A stretch of 64,000 nucleotides of DNA, from assembly GCA_964463135.1 (NCBI GenBank), contig CAYXBA010000002.1, positions 248,001 through 312,000 of the forward strand, written 5' to 3'. The position numbers and the translations under genes were made by a program. Numbering within the stretch: position 1 is the first letter of the stretch; every line of letters starts with the position of its first letter. Shown here piece after piece: positions 59,243-64,000 of this stretch. The stretch is from UBA6898 sp964463135. Lineage in GTDB: Bacteria; Nitrospirota; Thermodesulfovibrionia; Thermodesulfovibrionales; UBA6898. The notes beneath the pieces are model-generated. The model worked only from the letters and a program-made list of their open reading frames with translations, had not been told where the DNA came from and did not search any database.

Positions 59243-62200
59243 TCATCTCAAAAACTCGATATCTTTTCGCAGGGAGTTCAGCCAATCGTGAAAGGCCTGG
59301 TCCCGGCCGGTTTGCTCGGCAGAAAGTGCCGCCTCGATCTCTTTCCGGACTTTGTCAAAAGGACGATAAGCATGTCGTTCCCCTATCGGCTGAATAAGCA
59401 TGAACTCATTATCGACCGCGATAATATCGCTGATCTCCCCGCTCTTCAGGCCTGCAACTTTCAGGCGAACCCAGTCAGGCAGCCGGGAGAGTGTCATTTC
59501 CCGCATCGCAACAGAAGCAGAATGACTTTTGGCAATAGATTCAAAGGTCTTGCCGCTCTGCGCCTCCTGCTGAATTTCCACTGCCAGGAGGCTCTTGTCG
59601 AGCTCATCAGACTTGCCATATGCTACGCTGAGCAATTTGACCAAGTTCTCGCTGCTGTCTGCATAGTGATCTTTATGCTTTTCGTAGTATGCCTGGGCAA
59701 CCTTCTCTGTTATGGCAGGTGCTGAGGTCATTTTTCTGTACAGGGCATCGACAACAAGATATCTGGCAAGATACGTACCCTCAGCTGTTGATAGTGCAAA
59801 CTGCTTTGTAATTGATTGCATTGCCGATGCGTCAGCAACAAGGCCCTGCTCGGCCGCCTTACGTGCCATGACCTGTTCATTGATCGAATCGTCAATAATA
59901 TTTCCTGTCCGCCATGGCACGCTCGTAACCTGAATCCTTTCAGTAAGCTGCCTTGAGGCTTTGCCGTCACTGACGATGGACGAAAGACTGAGTCTGTTCT
60001 GTCCTATCCTGACAAAAGGTTTTTCATATTCCTTCATCTGCATAGTAAGCTCTTCGATCTTTTTCTCGATCTCCGCATTCTTCTTTGCATAACCTTCATT
60101 CAATCTCTTTATTTCGACAAGTTCATTCTGCATCTTGCTGAAACCCGCCTGCTCAAGCGCCTGTTTCTGGGTCAAAGCTGACTCCATCTGTCTCTTCTCC
60201 TGAAGGGTCAGGGACAGTTTTTCGTTCAGTGCATGCAGATTCACTGTCTTTTCCGAATCACTTTCCTTTAAGCGTTTCTCCAAATGGGCGATGGTCTCCC
60301 GATCTTTGGCTATCTGTTCATCCTTTTCCTGAAGCTGGCGCTCAGCCCTCTGTTTATCCTGCAGAGCAAGACCCTCGCTCTGCTTTGCAGAGGACAGGTT
60401 CCTTACCGTTTCCTCGCTGGCAGCAAGTTTTGATTCCAGTTCGGCCTGCGCAGACTTAAGGCGGGAAATGTCTTTTTCGGCAGCAGCAGATGTTCTGATA
60501 AGTTCGTCCTGCTTTTTTCTGCTTTCATCGAGTTGTACGGATGTGTCTTTAGCCATGACCGCCTGGGGCTCAAGGTCTTTCAGCCTTTTTCGCAGTTCTG
60601 CGCGCTCTGCATCGAGTCTCCTGATATCAGCATCCCGCAGGCTCTTTTCTGCGGCAAGACGCGCTTCAAGATCCTGTCGGGAGCTCTCGAGCGTCCTGAT
60701 GTTATTCAGCAGTGCAGTCTCTTTTTCAGTCCCCTTTCCTGAAAGTTCAGCTATTCTTCTCCTCTCCAGCGCCAGTTCGTCTGCGATGACCTTCTTTTCA
60801 GTTTCAGTGGTCCTGATTCTTTCTGTCAGCTCCTGTATTTGTTTCTCTTTTTGAAGTTCAGATCCTTTCAGTGCCCTTTCGAGAAGTGTTATTGATTCCT
60901 CAGACTTCTTGAGCTTTGCCTGGTCCTGCTGTATACGGGCCTCAGCCGCCTGCCTTTCTTCATTGCTCTTTTTCAGTGCAAGATCAGAATCCTTCTGTTT
61001 TTTCTCTGCGTCCAGCAATTTCCCGGAATATGCCGTCAGTTCACTGCTCCGGTCCTCTTCAGCCTTGGCGAACATTGCTCTGAACTTCTCTTCAGCATCC
61101 CTTAAGCTTTTCTCAAGGACCTGCTTTTCGTCCAGCAGCTTCTTATTATCTTTCGCAATGGTATCAGCCCGGGATGCCCTGACAGCCAACTCTTCCCGGG
61201 ACTTGCTCGCCTCTGCGACCTGTCCTGTAAGCTCCCCTTTTTCCCGATCGCGGGTTTCGAGTTCTTTTCTTGCTTGCTCCAGCGCCTTGCGCTCCTTGAG
61301 CAGCGACGCCTCGTTCTCCGCATTCCTTGTTGTCAGTTCCGCAACTTTCTTCCTCTCCTTCGTCAGTTCTCCCTCGATAGCCGTCTTATCCTGCTCGAAA
61401 CTCGCTGCTTTTTCATTGAGTTTCCTGCTGCTCTCATTCTCCTTCTCGAGTTCCCTCGTGCGTTTTTCAAGAACTGCATTCGAATCCAGTGCCTTAGCCA
61501 GTTTCTGGTCTTTCTCCTTTGCTTCTGCATCAAGCTTTTGTTTCTCGCCGGATAACAGTCTTATGCGGGCTTCCGATTCGGCGAGCTTCTTCTCGATTTC
61601 CTGTGCTTTCGTAAGCAGAGCATTTTTCTCTTTTTCCGATTCCTTATCCTTGCTGAAAAGTGCTTTAGTCTTTTCTTCTGTTTCGCTCAGCCTTAACCCC
61701 AGGGATGTCTTCTCTTCAAGGAGTCGAGCGTTCTCTTTATTGAGCCTTGCCAGTTCAGCAGCGGAAAGAGCTGCCTCTTCTCGCAGCTTCTTTGCATCCT
61801 CAGCCTGCCGAACAAGATCAGCTCTCTCGCGGTCACGTATCTCCAACGCATTGATCCTCGACTGCAGGCCGTCTTTTTCAGCCTGCATCCTGGCAAGCTC
61901 CTCATCTTTCTGCTTCAGCCTGCCCTGTGCCGACATTTCGGCACTCTTGCGCTGAGATTCTTCAGACAGGACGCGCTGGATGGTTTCGTCCTTTTCGCGG
62001 AGCGTGAGAAGAAGCTCATCAGACTTCTTTTTCCCGATGGCAACCTCATTCTGGAGTAATGCCTTCTCTGACGAAAGCTGGCTGATCTGCTGATTCATGT
62101 TCTCAAGATCACGCTGTTTGGACGACTGGGCGTCAGCACTACTATTCTTCAGTGCCAATATGGTCTGCTGGGAATCTGCAATGGCCCTGTCCTTTTCCTT

Positions 62201-63058
62201 CAGGGTATTGGCGAGAGTCATCTTTTCTGCCGTAAGTTCTTTTAATTGCAATTCAAGTTTTTCCTGATCTTTCACGCTCTGCTGGACCTTAACGGCGTGT
62301 TCTTTGGTTATGGCAGCATTTTTATCCATGTTTGAGGCAAGCTCATGAGATAGACTGGCAACCTTTTCTTCGCTAATCTTAAGCCGTGATTCAAGGGCCT
62401 TCTTTTCATCCGACCATGCTGCCGATTCCTTATTTCCCGCTTCCCATGCAGCTGTCTTTTTCGACAGCTCATCTCTGTCTCTTTTCAGCGAATCAAGCTG
62501 TGATTCCAAGGCATTTTTATCGTCAAGCGCCTTGGACAGGCCCTTCTCTGTCAGGAGAGCCTTTTTCTGAATATCAGCCAATTGCTTTTCAAGGTCAGCC
62601 TTTTCGGCTTCAAGTTCTCGTGTGCGGTCGGCATAGTCCGGTAATTTGGTCTCCGGTCTCTTTGCTGCCTTCTCCCTGGCAACATCGGATTTGACAGACT
62701 TCTGCTGGTGGCTAAGCGTCTCAAGTTCCTTCTCCGCAAAAAGAGAATACGAACTCTCAGGGAAGACTTCCCTCAATGTCTGGAAACCTTTGACAGCCTC
62801 CTCGTTCCTCTTCATCTGCATGAGCGCCTTGGCACGCCAGAAGTAGATGGAATCGAGGGCTGAACTTTCAGGAAATTGACGGAGAAAGAGATCAAAGGTC
62901 TCGAGTGCCTTGTCGGGATTGGAAGCCAGATAGTAGCCGTAGGCCTTCTCGAAGAGCTCAGGTTCCCGCATATCGGCACGAGCACTGCCGCTGAAGCAGA
63001 GCACTGCAATGAGCAGACAGATTATTGCTGGAGTATTTTTATTGAGGATCTTTCCCAT
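59243..63058 (-). CDS. Giant TPR / coiled-coil / SurA-like chaperone protein
   Basis: A 1,271-residue protein (an in-frame start 15 nt upstream would give 1,276). A signal peptide (IICLLIAVLCFSGSARA) is followed by a CpoB/YbgF-like TPR region (about 30-125: LFEKAYGYYLASNPDKALET, FDLFLRQFPES, FWRAKALMQM). Residues of about 140-1,010 are almost continuous coiled coil rich in Glu, Lys and Leu. The last ~260 residues resemble the SurA/PpiC chaperone and isomerase family: an N-lobe with INEQVMARKAAEQGLVADAS, a central KLLSVAYGKSDELDKSL rotamase-like part with GKTFESIAKSHSAS and LKSGEISDIIAVDNEFMLIQ, and a final DQAFHDWLNSLRKDIEFL helix. It overlaps the SurA-like gene upstream and pairs with it. 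Confidence 0.82.
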   Translation of the reverse strand: MGKILNKNTPAIICLLIAVLCFSGSARADMREPELFEKAYGYYLASNPDKALETFDLFLRQFPESSALDSIYFWRAKALMQMKRNEEAVKGFQTLREVFPESSYSLFAEKELETLSHQQKSVKSDVAREKAAKRPETKLPDYADRTRELEAEKADLEKQLADIQKKALLTEKGLSKALDDKNALESQLDSLKRDRDELSKKTAAWEAGNKESAAWSDEKKALESRLKISEEKVASLSHELASNMDKNAAITKEHAVKVQQSVKDQEKLELQLKELTAEKMTLANTLKEKDRAIADSQQTILALKNSSADAQSSKQRDLENMNQQISQLSSEKALLQNEVAIGKKKSDELLLTLREKDETIQRVLSEESQRKSAEMSAQGRLKQKDEELARMQAEKDGLQSRINALEIRDRERADLVRQAEDAKKLREEAALSAAELARLNKENARLLEEKTSLGLRLSETEEKTKALFSKDKESEKEKNALLTKAQEIEKKLAESEARIRLLSGEKQKLDAEAKEKDQKLAKALDSNAVLEKRTRELEKENESSRKLNEKAASFEQDKTAIEGELTKERKKVAELTTRNAENEASLLKERKALEQARKELETRDREKGELTGQVAEASKSREELAVRASRADTIAKDNKKLLDEKQVLEKSLRDAEEKFRAMFAKAEEDRSSELTAYSGKLLDAEKKQKDSDLALKKSNEERQAAEARIQQDQAKLKKSEESITLLERALKGSELQKEKQIQELTERIRTTETEKKVIADELALERRRIAELSGKGTEKETALLNNIRTLESSRQDLEARLAAEKSLRDADIRRLDAERAELRKRLKDLEPQAVMAKDTSVQLDESRKKQDELIRTSAAAEKDISRLKSAQAELESKLAASEETVRNLSSAKQSEGLALQDKQRAERQLQEKDEQIAKDRETIAHLEKRLKESDSEKTVNLHALNEKLSLTLQEKRQMESALTQKQALEQAGFSKMQNELVEIKRLNEGYAKKNAEIEKKIEELTMQMKEYEKPFVRIGQNRLSLSSIVSDGKASRQLTERIQVTSVPWRTGNIIDDSINEQVMARKAAEQGLVADASAMQSITKQFALSTAEGTYLARYLVVDALYRKMTSAPAITEKVAQAYYEKHKDHYADSSENLVKLLSVAYGKSDELDKSLLAVEIQQEAQSGKTFESIAKSHSASVAMREMTLSRLPDWVRLKVAGLKSGEISDIIAVDNEFMLIQPIGERHAYRPFDKVRKEIEAALSAEQTGRDQAFHDWLNSLRKDIEFLR

Positions 63059-63972
63059 AATTTTTTCATCCAATCGTTAAATGCTTCTTCGCGTTTCTCT
63101 TCATATGCCTTTGCATATAGTTCATCCTTCACCTTGTCCATTGGAGTATACATTACCGGGGTTCTCTTCTCTATCTTGAGGATATACACACCGTCTTTTG
63201 TCCAGACCGGCTCGCTCACCTCACCTTCTTTCATCGAAAAGATCTTTTTGTCCAGAGCCGGGATCATTGCACCCTTTTCAAATTCCCCCAATATGCCGCC
63301 CAGTTTTTTTATCGACTCGTCAGCATATTTATACACCTGTTTTTCAAAAGGCTCGCCGTTCTTTATCTCGGAATAGACCTTCAGAGACCTGATCTTCAGG
63401 TCGGTAATCTCTGTCAGGCTCGCGTTATCACTCAGTTTCATGACAATGGCCATGACAACGACCTTTTCCGGACTCTCCATGAAGCGCTCACGATGCCTGT
63501 CGTAATATCGCGACAGATCGCTGCTGCTCACAATAACCTTTGCATTGACCTCTTTTTCGATATATTTCAGCGAAATGATATTTTCCCGCAGAAGGGTCCG
63601 GTAATCGGACATGCTCAGATTTTCCGCTGCGATCTTCTTTTCAAACTCCTTTTCCGATATACCTGCCTGTTCGAGAAAACTGACAATGCTCTGACTGATC
63701 TCTTCCTCGGTAGCTTCATATCCTTTGCGTTTTGCCTCCTGCAGGATAAGCTTCTCCTCGATCAGCGTCCTGAGATAGTGCTCACTGACCCTTTCCTTGT
63801 CAGCTTTTGGGTCAGACCGTGAAACGAAGCGGCCATAGTCAGAGAGTGTAACAACCTCGCCATTCACAATGGCAACAACCCTGTCTACGGTCAGGCCGTA
63901 TGAGGGACTGCCGAATGCAGCCAGAAACAGAACGATGAATGACAGTGCGGCGCATAGCCTTATGCCCCTCAA
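63022..63972 (-). CDS. SurA-like periplasmic chaperone / peptidyl-prolyl isomerase
   Basis: A 316-residue exported protein. The N-terminal signal (LCAALSFIVLFLAAFGSPSY) is followed by a SurA-type N domain (LTVDRVVAIVNGEVVTLSDY, LRTLIEEKLILQEAKRKGYE) and a parvulin-like rotamase part (GEPFEKQVYKYADESIKKLG, FSMKEGEVSEPVWTKDGVYI). It should help outer-membrane protein folding in the periplasm. The start is taken as TTG at 63972, with GGAGG upstream within AGGAGGGAGG; there is no ATG in frame nearby. The gene reaches nearly to the window edge, so an upstream gene cannot be seen. Confidence 0.85.
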   Translation of the reverse strand: MRGIRLCAALSFIVLFLAAFGSPSYGLTVDRVVAIVNGEVVTLSDYGRFVSRSDPKADKERVSEHYLRTLIEEKLILQEAKRKGYEATEEEISQSIVSFLEQAGISEKEFEKKIAAENLSMSDYRTLLRENIISLKYIEKEVNAKVIVSSSDLSRYYDRHRERFMESPEKVVVMAIVMKLSDNASLTEITDLKIRSLKVYSEIKNGEPFEKQVYKYADESIKKLGGILGEFEKGAMIPALDKKIFSMKEGEVSEPVWTKDGVYILKIEKRTPVMYTPMDKVKDELYAKAYEEKREEAFNDWMKKLWERSSIKILQQ

Positions 63973-64000
63973 CTGCCTGCCTCCCTCCTGCAGCGTCTCT

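Overview
This 64 kb window is chromosomal DNA of a Gram-negative, free-living bacterium of roughly 50% GC. A Nitrospirota-like (Thermodesulfovibrio relatives) or deltaproteobacterial-type host is my best guess. The clues are a periplasmic AmiC-type amidase and SurA-like chaperones (two membranes), TatBC, an MglA GTPase, HD-GYP and GGDEF signalling proteins, several B12/radical-SAM-type enzymes and widespread 'TGTCATTCCCGC' foldback repeats. This is inferred from gene content only; there is no rRNA in the window. I see no phage, insertion sequence or CRISPR array.

Layout. 1-1.9 kb: end of an acetyl-CoA synthetase gene with a clean terminator, an unknown protein and an isochorismatase-family hydrolase. 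2.0-10.9 kb: an osmoadaptation-like island. On the minus strand are glycerate 2-kinase and a mannosyl/glucosyl-3-phosphoglycerate phosphatase. On the plus strand are a Phd/PIN toxin-antitoxin pair, a GpgS-type glycosyltransferase, a ClC channel, a second GpgS-like glycosyltransferase, a TM-helix (MscS/CmpX-related) protein and a Na+/Ca2+ exchanger-family protein. The kinase and toxin-antitoxin units share a 17-bp perfect palindrome that carries a promoter on each strand. Foldback repeats lie in two gaps of this island. 11-20.3 kb: two small unknown genes, an MglA-like GTPase with a long tail, a GAF-GGDEF protein, secA, and divergently miaB and mtaB. 20.3-28.7 kb: a 0.5 kb AT-rich gap, tRNA-Gly(CCC), a cobalamin adenosyltransferase, a CDP-alcohol phosphotransferase with inositol-phosphate synthase (inositol lipid synthesis), mdh, a variant NDP kinase, clpC, a TlpA-like lipoprotein and a DUF4416 protein.

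28.7-36.7 kb (minus): proB, obgE, rpmA, rplU; then an operon running from an outer-membrane-type protein through tatB, tatC and a small protein to a HEAT-repeat protein and an HD-GYP protein. 36.8-44.4 kb (plus): trxA, a TlpA lipoprotein, ffh, rpsP, rimM (with no ordinary start codon), trmD, rplS, rnhB, a DtxR-FeoA regulator, an unknown protein and a RCK potassium channel with an altered filter. 44.5-53.1 kb (minus): a possible murein-peptide unit: peptide ABC permeases and binding protein, AI-2E-type exporter, class I amidotransferase-fold hydrolase, D-aminoacylase, EcfT-like protein, AmiC amidase; then a NifU-domain protein and a radical SAM protein.

54.4-64 kb (minus): five tightly spaced genes for exported or envelope proteins, closed by a terminator: a SurA-like chaperone, a 1,271-1,276-residue TPR/coiled-coil protein ending in a second SurA-like domain, a TPR membrane protein, an unknown exported protein and an Ig-like-repeat protein with a C-terminal AMIN-like domain. 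This is the best candidate here for an undescribed system, probably in envelope biogenesis, but its function is not established by sequence alone.
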